Positions 45,276 to 54,750 are shown, counted from the stretch's first letter. The stretch is DNA of 64,000 nucleotides from Paenibacillus sp. AN1007 (GCF_040702995.1 NZ_CP159992.1:4489501-4553500); one strand, 5' to 3'. A program made the numbers and translations. Notes: generated by a model from the letters alone, not told the origin.

Positions 45276-46337
45276 ATGTCTCGAAAAGTATCGATCCAGA
45301 CGCTGGCTGACCAGCTGGGGTTATCCAAATATGCCGTGTCCCGCGCGCTCAGCGGTAAAACCGGCGTCAGCGAATCTACGCGTGCACGTGTTCTGGAACT
45401 TGCCCGTGCACTCGGGTATCGTCAGAATACACCCGGCTCGGCGGGTCATACTGCCAATACCAATCAGGCTCATGAAGCCGAGCCCCCATTTACCCTAATA
45501 TGTATGAATCAGCTTAACCGCGGTGAGCCGCACTATTGGCAGCGTGTACTGTCAGGCATCATCTCTGGCTGTAACGAGCAAGGCTGGCATCACGTCATTG
45601 TGTCACCTTCACTGGACTTGCCGGGCAAGGAGATTTCACCTGAAAAAGCGATCGCACCTCATCTCGACTGGACACGCTGTGCCGGAATTATCGTTATGGG
45701 CGCTTTCCCGCATACCGTGCTGCAAACACTGGTACAGACAGGCCACCCCATGATTTTGGTCGATCATCAGGAGCCTTTGCTGAACTGTGATACGATCAGT
45801 CATGATAATCTGGAAGCTGGCATTACCGCTGCCAGATATCTGATATCGAAGCAGTGCAGACGAATCGGCTTGATTACCGATGACGGCCGTGCGGCAAGTT
45901 TTGCACAGCGTAAGATTGGAATCGAGCTGGCTTTGAATTATTTTCATACCGAGGCAGGGGAAGACGTGAGCTTTCAAGCTTGGGAGGTAGCCTATGAGAG
46001 AGGTGAATGGGTGAACAAACTCGCCGCCACAATTAATCGGCTCCCTGCTGAAGAACGCCCTGAAGCGTGGATTGGCGCAAACGACGATATCGCGATGCAG
46101 TGGATGCAGAAACTCGGGCAGATGAGCGTCTCGGTACCACAGGATTGTCTAGTCATTGGAATCGACAATGTGTACGCTGCGGCTTCCTCATCTCCTCCCC
46201 TTACAACGGTGCACTTGTGCAAAGAGGAACTTGGACGGCGTGCTGTCGAGGCTTTGCAGCGTCGAATCGAACGCCCCGGGACACCGAAGGAAACGGTTAT
46301 GTTGTCCACCACATTGATTCCAAGAGATTCGGCTTAA
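45276..46337 (+). CDS. LacI family transcriptional regulator
   Basis: 353 residues. N-terminal HTH plus hinge (VSIQTLADQLGLSKYAVSRA, LSGKTGVSESTRARVLELAR), then a periplasmic-binding-protein-like sensor domain (LVDHQEPLLNCDTISHDNLE, IGANDDIAMQWMQK). AAAGGAGT precedes the ATG. Divergent from GH125, which it probably controls in response to a mannoside. Confidence 0.93.
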   Translation: MSRKVSIQTLADQLGLSKYAVSRALSGKTGVSESTRARVLELARALGYRQNTPGSAGHTANTNQAHEAEPPFTLICMNQLNRGEPHYWQRVLSGIISGCNEQGWHHVIVSPSLDLPGKEISPEKAIAPHLDWTRCAGIIVMGAFPHTVLQTLVQTGHPMILVDHQEPLLNCDTISHDNLEAGITAARYLISKQCRRIGLITDDGRAASFAQRKIGIELALNYFHTEAGEDVSFQAWEVAYERGEWVNKLAATINRLPAEERPEAWIGANDDIAMQWMQKLGQMSVSVPQDCLVIGIDNVYAAASSSPPLTTVHLCKEELGRRAVEALQRRIERPGTPKETVMLSTTLIPRDSA

Positions 46338-46352
46338 TGGCCTATCCACATC

Positions 46353-46395
46353 AAAAAAGAGCCTCGCATTTTGATGATGCAAGGCTCTTTTCTTT
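46353..46395. terminator. Bidirectional terminator
   Basis: AAAAGAGCCT / AGGCTCTTTT with inner GCAT/ATGC, between the lacI-type gene and the convergent anti-sigma gene. Confidence 0.9.
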
Positions 46396-46506
46396 ATAAT
46401 TTATACTCGAAGACGTTTCCTAAAAGCGCTCACACTACGTTGTGACTATATGACTTCGCGTCTAATCTGTTATTGAACGATCTTGCCAACCTTTGCTTAG
46501 TGCTCG

Positions 46507-48129
46507 TTATTGATCCCAAGGCATACTTGAATCACTCGTAAGTTTTACTTTCCAGTCTACATCCCCGAAACCACGATGCACCACGGTTCGTTTTAAAGTC
46601 AATTTCGTACCCTTATCCTTGTTAAAACCATGAACAATCAGCTTTAGGTCATTAACAACGTACTCTTCCTTATTATTGGGTTTGTCTCGAATACCCATCA
46701 CTTCGACAGGATACTCTCTTCCCTTAGGATCGATTGCAATCCACTGATCACCATAAAATTCATTTTTAAAAACACCGCCTCCCTCCAGAACCAGGGAAGC
46801 TTTCTTCTCCACGCCTGTATGAGCAGATTGCTGCCCAAACTGATAACTGTAGTCCATTACATCTATCAAATCCCCAAGGTGATTAAACGAGGCAAATAAA
46901 CGATACGGATTATCCTTTCTGCTCAGATCAACTTCCATCGTCTGCCCCTCTTTCACAGGTATCGTGTAACCATCCAGGACAAAGCGAATATTGTCTGAAT
47001 TCAATGTTACCAAAGACGGGTCCCATGTCTCCGATATCTTAAGTGGTCCTCCTGCACTCACTTGACTCAGATCACGATAACGGAATTTGGCCTGACGTGC
47101 AATGGGCCTGCCCCCGTTGAAAACGCGGTACTCTCCCGTGTCCATAACTTCAATATGATACAGAATGTCCATGTCCTTAGCCCAACCTTCTGCTGCTTTA
47201 GCGCGAAGCTCGTCGTTCAGATTCACTTCCAGATCAAGCCGGGTTCCATTTGGTGTCTGCACCAATTGTGTCATAGCCAGTTCCAGCCCCTCCGGTGTTG
47301 TATAGGACGCATTCATCGGGGTTTCTTTGGACATCACTTTGGCTTGGGTCATATCCAATTTGAACTGGAAGCCCCAGTTCACGGACACCTTTTTGTCCGT
47401 ATAGGTTTGGGTATTCGCATCATAGCCATAACCATCCCCTACATTTAAATGTCCGAAGTCTCCACGAACAATGATTTCATCAGGGATATCTTGGTGCAGC
47501 TGAAACACAAGCTTATTAAAAGAGCCGCTCCCTTGCCTTGTATCAAACGCAAGCTCAGCAACGTCTTTTCCGTTTTTATCCGTGATGTGGATATCCTCGG
47601 CTTTTGAGCCGAGCAGATACATCGCTGTCCCATCAGGCGCCGTTTGCTGCAGCATAAGTATAAGTTGAGAACCGTCTACAAGCACATCTTCAATCTTGAG
47701 TTTGTAACCCTGATCATTAATATCCATGTTCGGGTTCACCACAAGTCCAAGCGGTTGAAGCCGTTTGTAGTCGTCTGCCAAATCGGCATCTCTCAGAACT
47801 TCCGGGACAGGAATATTAGGCAAAGGAGGAATACTTACGACGTTTACAGGCGGCTGAACTGGCTTTTCCTTTGTCAGATCCCAAGCAGCCCAAGCTCCTC
47901 CTGCAAGCAGTACCGCAGACGCTGCGGCGATTCCCGTTCGATAAGTCCATGTCCTCTTATGCGACTTTTTGGTTTCCCATGGTACCTGCACATGAGGTTC
48001 TTCCATAGACACATGATCCAGCTTCTGCATCACTTGTAATGTAAAATCTGCATCCGGCCCCTCGCGGAACAGCTCCTCTTCCCACTTGCGATCCTGCTTC
48101 TTGTCCTGCTCACTTGAAATAGGCTTCAT
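46507..48129 (-). CDS. DUF4179 membrane anti-sigma factor
   Basis: 540 residues: a cytoplasmic N-terminus (about 50 residues), one TM helix (TGIAAASAVLLAGGAWAAWDL) and a long extracytoplasmic DUF4179-type beta-rich domain. Its start (48129) lies 20 bases inside the end of the sigma-factor gene, with GGAGG upstream, implying translational coupling. It most likely holds the ECF sigma factor inactive until an envelope signal acts. No ZAS zinc motif is visible. Confidence 0.87.
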   Translation of the reverse strand: MKPISSEQDKKQDRKWEEELFREGPDADFTLQVMQKLDHVSMEEPHVQVPWETKKSHKRTWTYRTGIAAASAVLLAGGAWAAWDLTKEKPVQPPVNVVSIPPLPNIPVPEVLRDADLADDYKRLQPLGLVVNPNMDINDQGYKLKIEDVLVDGSQLILMLQQTAPDGTAMYLLGSKAEDIHITDKNGKDVAELAFDTRQGSGSFNKLVFQLHQDIPDEIIVRGDFGHLNVGDGYGYDANTQTYTDKKVSVNWGFQFKLDMTQAKVMSKETPMNASYTTPEGLELAMTQLVQTPNGTRLDLEVNLNDELRAKAAEGWAKDMDILYHIEVMDTGEYRVFNGGRPIARQAKFRYRDLSQVSAGGPLKISETWDPSLVTLNSDNIRFVLDGYTIPVKEGQTMEVDLSRKDNPYRLFASFNHLGDLIDVMDYSYQFGQQSAHTGVEKKASLVLEGGGVFKNEFYGDQWIAIDPKGREYPVEVMGIRDKPNNKEEYVVNDLKLIVHGFNKDKGTKLTLKRTVVHRGFGDVDWKVKLTSDSSMPWDQ

Positions 48130-48679
48130 AGGTAGATAAACCTCCTTTACGTTCCATCTGCTTTCTCAGCATTTTCTTCCCTCGATAGAGTGCATTACGC
48201 ACTTGTGCGTCATTCATATCTGTAATTGTGGCGATCTCTTCATAGGTCAACTCATTGGTGTATTTCAAGAGCAGTACAAGCTTGTACGTTTCCGGCAACT
48301 GTTTAAGCTGAAGATGGATTTCGCGCTTCATCTCCTTGTGCAGCAAGCGTTTCTCAGGTGTTTCTTCACAAACCGAATAGATATCCTGATCTGCCGTCAT
48401 CACCGCTTTCTTTTTCCGCATATGATCCCTCATCACGTTCACGGCAATGGTATACACCCAGGCCGAGAAACTGCTGCCTTCTCTTCTGGTCGGCAGATAT
48501 CGATAGATGCGGATAAATGTATCCTGCGCGAGATCCTGGGCATCCGGGTGACTTGCGCCCATTCCGCGCATAATGCCGTAGACTTTATTTTTATATCGAT
48601 CCACGAGCATGCTGAACAGCTGTTTGTCCCCGTCTATAATGCGCTGAATCAGTTCCTCCTCCGGTATCTGATGTGTCAT
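48110..48679 (-). CDS. ECF RNA polymerase sigma factor
   Basis: 189 residues. Region 2 (FSMLVDRYKNKVYGIMRGM, DAQDLAQDTFIRIYRYL, FSAWVYTIAVNVMRDHMRKK) and region 4 (LPETYKLVLLLKYTNELTYE, EIATITDMNDAQVRNALYRG) are complete. ATG 48679 has AAGGAGG; the longer frame to 48835 has no site. Paired with the overlapping DUF4179 anti-sigma gene. Confidence 0.94.
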   Translation of the reverse strand: MTHQIPEEELIQRIIDGDKQLFSMLVDRYKNKVYGIMRGMGASHPDAQDLAQDTFIRIYRYLPTRREGSSFSAWVYTIAVNVMRDHMRKKKAVMTADQDIYSVCEETPEKRLLHKEMKREIHLQLKQLPETYKLVLLLKYTNELTYEEIATITDMNDAQVRNALYRGKKMLRKQMERKGGLSTYEAYFK

Positions 48680-48873
48680 GTAATCCTCCTTCTCTACAGC
48701 GTCCATGCATGGTTCTGTACTATATAGACGGAAGCCCTCCCTGAAACTTCTCACTTGTTCTAAAAAAAGAATCCACCCTCTCCGGCCATCGCCGAACGGG
48801 GTGAACTCACATAATCGCAGAACGGTTGAACTCACTTATACGAAGCTATTTCCAGTCATTACAGAGAACCCTC

Positions 48874-49389
48874 TCATTGTCCACCGTTCTTCTCCGCCAC
48901 AAAATCCGCAAGCTGGGCATAGATTGCCACAATTTCATCCATCGACATGCGTACAAGTCCACTGGACGAAGGCGCAACGAACTCCTGAATCTCTTTCACA
49001 ACCGGGTCATCCTGGAATCCCCACTGCACTTTGGACCGTTTGCTGTACTGGGTGTATACCCCTTTGCCGACAAAACAGGCAATATCCGGGCGGTAAGTCT
49101 CCAGCTTTTTGCGTAAAATCTCGCGTCCTTCCGCATACTCTTCCTTCGTAATATCCTCTATGCCTTTCGTTGGGCGGGCTACGATATTGGTGAAGCCATA
49201 TCCCAGCTTCAGCAGTTCTCCGTCCTCTGTGGTATCGTACAGGCGCGGGGTCAGCCCGGAACGTTCCAGAATACGCCAGAAACGATTGCCTTTATATGCA
49301 TAATGGTGGCCAGTCTCCCCCGAGGTAATGCTTGGGTTAAAGCCGATAAATAAAATCGATAGACCGGTATCCAGATGATCCGGGATCAT
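48874..49389 (-). CDS. mug: G/U mismatch-specific uracil-DNA glycosylase (Mug family)
   Basis: 171 residues. Family motifs: ILFIGFNPSITSGETGHHYA (motif 1, catalytic Asn in GxNP), NRFWRILERSGL, GYGFTNIVARPTKG and the late VAPSSSGLVRMSMDE (motif 2). Removes uracil or thymine from G mismatches. AGGAGGTG precedes the ATG. Alone on its strand. Confidence 0.9.
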   Translation of the reverse strand: MIPDHLDTGLSILFIGFNPSITSGETGHHYAYKGNRFWRILERSGLTPRLYDTTEDGELLKLGYGFTNIVARPTKGIEDITKEEYAEGREILRKKLETYRPDIACFVGKGVYTQYSKRSKVQWGFQDDPVVKEIQEFVAPSSSGLVRMSMDEIVAIYAQLADFVAEKNGGQ

Positions 49390-49509
49390 AGTGCAGCACC
49401 TCCTGAACTTTTTTGAGCAAATGACCTTGCGACTGTGTATAAAATGATATAATGATCGAAGTGTTTTCCGTAAAGAACAGAAATTTTCATGAAAAAGGAA
49501 GCTGAACCA

Positions 49510-50430
49510 ATGATTGCAGACATCATGTTAGAAGTCGTCCTGCCCGTCTTTCTCCTGATTGCTGTCGGGTCCTGGATGCAAAAGGTGTTCAAGCTGGACT
49601 TGTACACTCTCGCCAAGATCAATTTCTATTGTATTACCCCCGCAGCCGTCTTTATGAGCATGTATCACTCCAATATGTCCGGTGAACTGCTTGGCACGGT
49701 TACGCTTTTTTACGCGATCTATGTACTTATTCTCTATATTATCGGCTCTGTGGTTTCCCGCTCATTCCGCATGAACAAAGGCATGAAAGCTGCCTTCAAC
49801 AACAGCATCATGCTGGATAACGCAGGCAACTACGGTCTGCCGATTAACGCACTGGTATTCCGGGGTGACCCGCTCGCCTCTTCCATTCAGGCACTGGTCA
49901 TGTCCCTGCAGTCTTTGCTTACTTTCACCTATGGTGTATTGTCGATCCAAGGTGCGAAGCTAAAGGGCAACTACCGTGCAGTCATTATCGGTTTTCTGAA
50001 AATGCCTGTACCGTATGCATTGCTGTTAGGCATTTTGTTTCAGGCGTGGAAGCTGCCTTTGCCTACATTTCTGTCCATGCCACTCACCTATGCACAGCAA
50101 AGTATGGTTGCCGTTGCACTGCTGACACTCGGGGCACAAATTGTGAAATATCCGATTCGATTATATCGTCTTGATGTGTATATTAGCACATTTATACGCC
50201 TGCTGATTGGTCCGGCAATCGGCATCAGCATCGTGCTGCTGCTCGGAATGGAAGGCATTGCCGCTCAGGCACTCATCATCGCATCCGGTATGCCTACCGG
50301 GGTCAACTCATCCATTCTTGCCGAGGAATATGATAACGAACCTGATTTTGCAGCCCAGACGGTGCTGATCTCAACACTTCTTAACATTATTACGATTACG
50401 GCCCTGATTTCGTATGCCAAAACGTTCTAA
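49510..50430 (+). CDS. AEC (auxin efflux carrier) family transporter
   Basis: 306 residues with ten TM segments in two five-helix halves. Conserved GNYGLPINALVFRG and the TLGAQIVK and ASGMPTGVNSSILAEEYD motifs identify the AEC/BASS-like family, which exports or takes up organic acids. ATG 49510 has AAAGGAAG at eight bases; the upstream ATG 49489 lacks a site. Confidence 0.9.
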   Translation: MIADIMLEVVLPVFLLIAVGSWMQKVFKLDLYTLAKINFYCITPAAVFMSMYHSNMSGELLGTVTLFYAIYVLILYIIGSVVSRSFRMNKGMKAAFNNSIMLDNAGNYGLPINALVFRGDPLASSIQALVMSLQSLLTFTYGVLSIQGAKLKGNYRAVIIGFLKMPVPYALLLGILFQAWKLPLPTFLSMPLTYAQQSMVAVALLTLGAQIVKYPIRLYRLDVYISTFIRLLIGPAIGISIVLLLGMEGIAAQALIIASGMPTGVNSSILAEEYDNEPDFAAQTVLISTLLNIITITALISYAKTF

Positions 50431-50479
50431 AACACAGGCAGCGCCATATACACTTCAATCTGATCAGCTGCAAGCTATT

Positions 50480-50515
50480 AAGTCCACGCCCACTTTAAAG
50501 GTTGTGGACTTTTTG
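50480..50515 (+). terminator. Intrinsic terminator after the AEC gene
   Basis: AAGTCCAC / GTGGACTT stem followed by TTTTTG. Confidence 0.85.
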
Positions 50516-50519
50516 TCTA

Positions 50520-50549
50520 CCTTAATTCCCTGCTTGCAGGGAATTAAGG
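50520..50549. repeat. Perfect 14-bp inverted repeat
   Basis: CCTTAATTCCCTGC and its exact complement with a TT centre, directly after the AEC terminator. Not followed by a T-run; may be an operator or a second hairpin. Confidence 0.6.
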
Positions 50550-50687
50550 CTCAAGGGCAAATCTAATCAAATCCGACTAAAGAAGTAATTTGCTCCTCAG
50601 ATCCTTGTTAGCTGTTGCCAAATTCTGTTTCACTACGTAGAATAATTGGGTAAATATCCCTTATTTATATCTATTGAGGTGGTTTAG

Positions 50688-51755
50688 GTGACTCGAATTG
50701 TTGTTCCTCCTGAACGTCTTCAGGATATCTCTAGACAATTTGCTCAAGCTTCAGATCAAAGCCGTACCATGATTGGACATCTGAGCAGGCAGATTGCTTC
50801 TCTTCAGAGTCAGTGGTCCGGAATTACGCAGGAGCGTTTCTTTCAATCCTTTCAGACCGCTCATCGTCAAATGGAAAGCTTTTCTCAATCTGTATCCAAT
50901 ATCGGAACAGAACTGCAGGGAATTGCTGCACGTTTTGCACAAGTAGATCAGTCACAGGGATCCGGTTTAAAGACAACAGCAAGTACTTTGCAAGCTGATT
51001 CCAATGGAGGTACAACCCTTTCCAATATGTTCGACACTGGTAGGGATGCCTGGGGGAAACTAAATGGCATACGAGGCAATCTGGGATTTGCCGGAACAGC
51101 AATGTATGCCACACTGGCGACGTCCATGGTTCTCACCAAGACGGTACATTTCAAGCGCGATCCCCGTAATGCTGCCCGTGCCAAAATTCATAATGCTCCT
51201 TGGGTGAAAGGCAAGGGGAACTCGGTCCTTAGCCAAATGGCTCGTAAACTGGATAAGCAATTTCGAAATCCTGGTCTATTAATGAGAGGTTTAAAAGGAT
51301 TTGATCAACTCGCGGGTAAGTTGAAAATGGGAAAACTAGGACTTGGGTTCAACAAAGCTAACAGCTTTAAGGAATGGACACGTAATGTTATTGGCGGTGT
51401 AGATAAAGGTAAGTACGGTATTAAAATATCCCAAATTCCTAAAATGATCGGAAAGAAACTGTTTCCTATCAACGTTGGACTTAATATATTTGATGAAGGA
51501 GTAAAGACTGTCTCCAAATGGAAAGACGGCAGTCTAACCAAAACAGACCTTGCTGTATCGGCATCTAATGTTGTCATTAAATCCGCTGCCTCCGGTATTG
51601 GCGCTTTTGCACTTGGCAGTCTTGGAGCATTAGCAGGTCCGCCTGGTGCAGCAATTGGAGCGTATATGGGAGGAACTATTGGTGCATGGGCCGGTAAACA
51701 TATTGCGGGAGCTGCAGAAAAGGGCATCCGATGGGTGAGCAAGTTATTCAAGTGA
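50688..51755 (+). CDS. Type VII secretion effector: WXG100 head, glycine-zipper tail
   Basis: 355 residues from GTG 50688 (GAGGTGG upstream). Residues 1-95 form a WXG100-like helical hairpin (RLQDISRQFAQASDQSRTMI, LQSQWSG at the turn). A central Lys/Gly-rich region follows, and a C-terminal Gly/Ala-rich segment SGIGAFALGSLGALAGPPGA then AIGAYMGGTIGAWAGK has repeated GxxxG spacing. Glycine-zipper tails occur in membrane-depolarising T7SS toxins such as TspA. No essC-like export machinery is in the window, so this would be an orphan effector locus. A DUF4225-type non-toxic role is not excluded. Confidence 0.75.
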   Translation: MTRIVVPPERLQDISRQFAQASDQSRTMIGHLSRQIASLQSQWSGITQERFFQSFQTAHRQMESFSQSVSNIGTELQGIAARFAQVDQSQGSGLKTTASTLQADSNGGTTLSNMFDTGRDAWGKLNGIRGNLGFAGTAMYATLATSMVLTKTVHFKRDPRNAARAKIHNAPWVKGKGNSVLSQMARKLDKQFRNPGLLMRGLKGFDQLAGKLKMGKLGLGFNKANSFKEWTRNVIGGVDKGKYGIKISQIPKMIGKKLFPINVGLNIFDEGVKTVSKWKDGSLTKTDLAVSASNVVIKSAASGIGAFALGSLGALAGPPGAAIGAYMGGTIGAWAGKHIAGAAEKGIRWVSKLFK

Positions 51756-51794
51756 TACTACAAATTAAGACGAAAGCGAGTGATCAACGAATTC

Positions 51795-52277
51795 ATGGAG
51801 CTTATTACATATCGTCGATCCATCGTGTTCTACAAGGCAATCACTTCGTTACTCTTCGTACTCTTGGGAATTTTCATGATTGCAGTTGTTGAAAAGGGTA
51901 CTCTCGGCTGGTTCCAACCCATATATTATGTAACCATGTTTGTATTATCTGTGTGGTTTTTTGGACCCTTATTTTTTAAGTTCACTTACTTTTTAATGAC
52001 CAAACCGTTACTCCTTTCTTATGATCAGTACCATGTTTTTCTTAGAAATCGTAAGTCAATTCCATGGTCAAGTATTAAGAAAATTGAAATCATCGGGAGT
52101 ACAACCAACAAATTAGCGCAACCTGTTCCTGATATGTATCGCTTAACACTCTTGAATAGGTCTCAAATTGATATTTCCACTCACTTTTTATTGACAAATA
52201 AGGAACTGACAGATGGGTTTAAAACCTTACAAACAGCTTGGTCTCAAAATAAACATCGCAAGAATGAAGGAGAGTGA
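51795..52277 (+). CDS. Putative immunity protein, two-TM family, copy 1
   Basis: 160 residues. Two TM segments near the N-terminus (residues 12-65), then a soluble domain with IPWSSIKKIEIIGS and RLTLLNRSQIDISTHFLLTN. Paralogous to the next two genes (shared SxPW.xIxxIE and T(N/D)KELT motifs). ATG 51795 is chosen because it aligns with the starts of the paralogues (ME[LS]I.Y.R). STM3941-like fold family by appearance. Confidence 0.8.
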   Translation: MELITYRRSIVFYKAITSLLFVLLGIFMIAVVEKGTLGWFQPIYYVTMFVLSVWFFGPLFFKFTYFLMTKPLLLSYDQYHVFLRNRKSIPWSSIKKIEIIGSTTNKLAQPVPDMYRLTLLNRSQIDISTHFLLTNKELTDGFKTLQTAWSQNKHRKNEGE

Positions 52278-52292
52278 GCTGTCCAGCTAATC

Positions 52293-52772
52293 ATGGAGTC
52301 AATCAATTTTAGTCGTTCAGTAGTCCTGTTAAGAGCTATAGGCTCTCTAATTATGATGATTTTAGGCAGCATGATGATCCTGGATCTTAAAAATATGGCG
52401 CTAGGCTGGTTTCGCCCTCTCTTTTATGTTTTCGTATTTGTTTTATCGATTTGGTATGTTTTTCCCGCCTTCTGCAGACTGGCTTTCTTTCTCTTTTCGA
52501 GAACGCCTATCATCTCATTCGATCAGTATCACGTGACTGCCAGAGACGGTAGATCCGTACCTTGGTCCATTATCAAGCGAATTGAAGTGGTTGGAGATAC
52601 GATTAATAATATAGGGCAACCCGTGCCTAGGTTATATCGTTTTACTCTTTTAGATCGATCATGTGTCGATATGTCCACATATCATCTGCTAACAAATAAA
52701 CAATTTACAGATGGTGCAAAAATGTTACGTACAGCCTGGTCTCAAAATAAACATCGTAAGGTGGATAAGTAA
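52293..52772 (+). CDS. Putative immunity protein, two-TM family, copy 2
   Basis: 159 residues, closely similar to copy 1: SFDQYHVTARDGRSVPWSII, IKRIEVVGDTINNIGQPVPR, SQNKHRK at both C-termini. Starts 15 bases after copy 1 with a weak ribosome site, suggesting tandem duplication and coupled translation. Confidence 0.8.
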   Translation: MESINFSRSVVLLRAIGSLIMMILGSMMILDLKNMALGWFRPLFYVFVFVLSIWYVFPAFCRLAFFLFSRTPIISFDQYHVTARDGRSVPWSIIKRIEVVGDTINNIGQPVPRLYRFTLLDRSCVDMSTYHLLTNKQFTDGAKMLRTAWSQNKHRKVDK

Positions 52773-52843
52773 TATAAGACAGACGTTGGGTGAGCAGCTT
52801 ATTTAAAGTAGACATACTTATTCTCTTCCATTGAGGAGGAACT

Positions 52844-53314
52844 ATGGAGTCCATAACCTATACTAGAAAAACAGCATTTTACAAATCCTTCGTCTGTTTT
52901 ATTCTAATTTTGATTGCCTGCATACTTCTATATGAAATCTTGACCGCTGACCTCAGCTTCTTTCAATATGTTTATTACGGTTCGGCTTCATTTCTATGTT
53001 TTTGGTTCTTTGGACCAGCTTGGTTATCTTTAACTTGGATTGCATTGGCTAAGGAACCTATACTCGTTCGTTGGGACAAAACACAAGTCCTACTAAACAA
53101 CGGTACGTCTATTCCTTGGAAAACGATTACGAGAATTGAACTTAAACAACCTTTTCTCCGTAAATGGGCGCAACATTCACCTCCCTTTTACCGGCTTCAT
53201 TTACACCATAATAAGTTTCAAGATATAAACACATTTCATATGCTCACTGACAAAGAACTAACCACTTATTTAGGGATGCTGCGTCAGTACTGGCATCAAT
53301 ATAAAGACAACTAA
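52844..53314 (+). CDS. Putative immunity protein, two-TM family, copy 3
   Basis: 156 residues, more diverged copy (MESITYTRKTAFYKS; SIPWKTITRIEL; MLTDKELTTYLGMLRQ). Own GAGGAGG ribosome site. Third member of the array behind the toxin. Confidence 0.78.
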   Translation: MESITYTRKTAFYKSFVCFILILIACILLYEILTADLSFFQYVYYGSASFLCFWFFGPAWLSLTWIALAKEPILVRWDKTQVLLNNGTSIPWKTITRIELKQPFLRKWAQHSPPFYRLHLHHNKFQDINTFHMLTDKELTTYLGMLRQYWHQYKDN

Positions 53315-53363
53315 TATACTTCACCTGTAATATTCAGCTAATCGAAAGAAGGAGATTACACTC

Positions 53364-54203
53364 ATGACTAGACCTCTAGTAACCTTGTCCATTGAGGAAT
53401 TCGGGTTTGCGCTTGCTGCCCTTGGAGCAGAAGACATTGCCGCCGGGCTTCTAAAACCGATGTATGGTGAGTTAACTGAACAGCACTGGGAGCTTGTTCT
53501 GAGAGCTGCTTCTCATAGTTTATTGTCCAAAGGACTCATCGTACGTATGGAAGAAACGGAGGTTGAACTCGAGCCGGAGTTTCTGAAGATGCTGATGCAT
53601 TTTGCTCAAAGCCGCAGTATGATTCGTGCCTATTCGGACAGCCTCGGACAAGAAAAGGTATTAACCATTCATCAAGATACAGATAACAACGATACATACT
53701 TATATCACTTGACCGTGGATCAACGTGTGCACCTGTTCACCTGGACAGAACCGAAGGAATGGAAGGAAGAGCTGTTCCAGTTTTACACGGGTCAGCAGCA
53801 GCCATTCATTGAGCATCCTACTCGGTTTAAAATAACGGAAGAACAATGGAATGTACTTACTAACGAGAATCCTACTTCCTTGGATTCCTTAACGAGTGAT
53901 TGGGGACTGCCCTCCGAATCATGTGAGTTGCTATTACGTTGGCACGAGTCCTTTGAAGCATCTGATCGCCAAGTAGACAACCTAAGTATTATTCGTTACA
54001 CCAGCGACCAAACGGAAATACCTTTGCCCGATCAAGCCCTGCTCCTACTTCATACCGAGCAGGGCTTCTGGAGCATTTCCAAAGATCACTCCGGCAGCGA
54101 AAATGATGCCAGCATCGAGATTACCCAACATTCCGCAGCATCCTTTCGCAGTCAGCTGCAGGCTTGGATTGATCACTCCGCTATCCCGGTCTCTCATTCT
54201 TAA
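53364..54203 (+). CDS. EspG-like putative T7SS effector chaperone
   Basis: 279 residues, soluble, acidic. The N-terminus (VTLSIEEFGFALAALGAEDI, LTEQHWELVLRAASHSLLSKG, LEPEFLKMLMHFAQS) follows the layout of actinobacterial EspG proteins, which chaperone type VII substrates: Phe/Leu-rich helix, 'LLSKGL' helix, 'peL..ml' helix, then beta strands. This is fold-level resemblance only. Position at the end of the toxin-immunity cluster supports a role in handling the effector. GAAGGAG precedes the ATG. Confidence 0.6.
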   Translation: MTRPLVTLSIEEFGFALAALGAEDIAAGLLKPMYGELTEQHWELVLRAASHSLLSKGLIVRMEETEVELEPEFLKMLMHFAQSRSMIRAYSDSLGQEKVLTIHQDTDNNDTYLYHLTVDQRVHLFTWTEPKEWKEELFQFYTGQQQPFIEHPTRFKITEEQWNVLTNENPTSLDSLTSDWGLPSESCELLLRWHESFEASDRQVDNLSIIRYTSDQTEIPLPDQALLLLHTEQGFWSISKDHSGSENDASIEITQHSAASFRSQLQAWIDHSAIPVSHS

Positions 54204-54218
54204 ATGAACATCCAACAC

Positions 54219-54264
54219 GAAGAAGTCCAAGTACAGCGACTCACCGCTGCGCTTGGACTTCTTC
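54219..54264. terminator. Hairpin between convergent genes
   Basis: GAAGAAGTCCAAG / CTTGGACTTCTTC perfect 13-bp stem with an inner CAGCG/CGCTG; closes the T7SS cluster. Confidence 0.8.
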
Positions 54265-54342
54265 TATACAGCCCCTCTTGAACTGCACCTGATGCTATCC
54301 CAATGGTCCGATCAGCCTTATTGCTGGAAGACCTGCGATGGA

Positions 54343-54594
54343 CTATGATTCAACCGTGGTTCGCTCCGGAAACTTGCCGCCTTCCCGGAATAAACATCGC
54401 ACAAGCCACTGAGCAGCACGGTTGAAAAAGAAGCTGGGACTGATCCCTTCCACCTGAACAGGCTCCAGTTCTTTCACACTTTCCTTAATCTTGTTCATTT
54501 CAATGAGTCCCATTTTCCGCTCATTTGGTCCGAATCGATAAATAACCTTTTCATCGTCCTCCGTCTGTTTCACCAACAAAATCAATGACGCCAT
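54343..54594 (-). CDS. Small conserved hypothetical protein
   Basis: 83 residues, MASLILLVKQTEDDEKVIYR..., no domain recognised; a C-terminal helix SPSFFFNRAAQWLVRCLF is amphipathic. AGGGGG precedes the ATG. Convergent with the T7SS cluster. Confidence 0.6.
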   Translation of the reverse strand: MASLILLVKQTEDDEKVIYRFGPNERKMGLIEMNKIKESVKELEPVQVEGISPSFFFNRAAQWLVRCLFREGGKFPERTTVES

Positions 54595-54722
54595 ACAGGT
54601 TACCCCCTATCGTTACTTAGTGAGATTCCAATGCTCCTTTTATAATTATTACCCAGAACAGGAAGATTAGATATAGGCCTTTGGTGCTTCAGACTGATCC
54701 AAACCTCCCATCTTCCCCACAT

Positions 54723-54750
54723 AAAAATGAGGCCCTTTAGGCCTCATTTT
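54723..54750 (-). terminator. Terminator of the acyltransferase-like gene
   Basis: AAAATGAGGCC / GGCCTCATTTT stem with a five-base loop and T-run on the minus strand. Confidence 0.88.
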
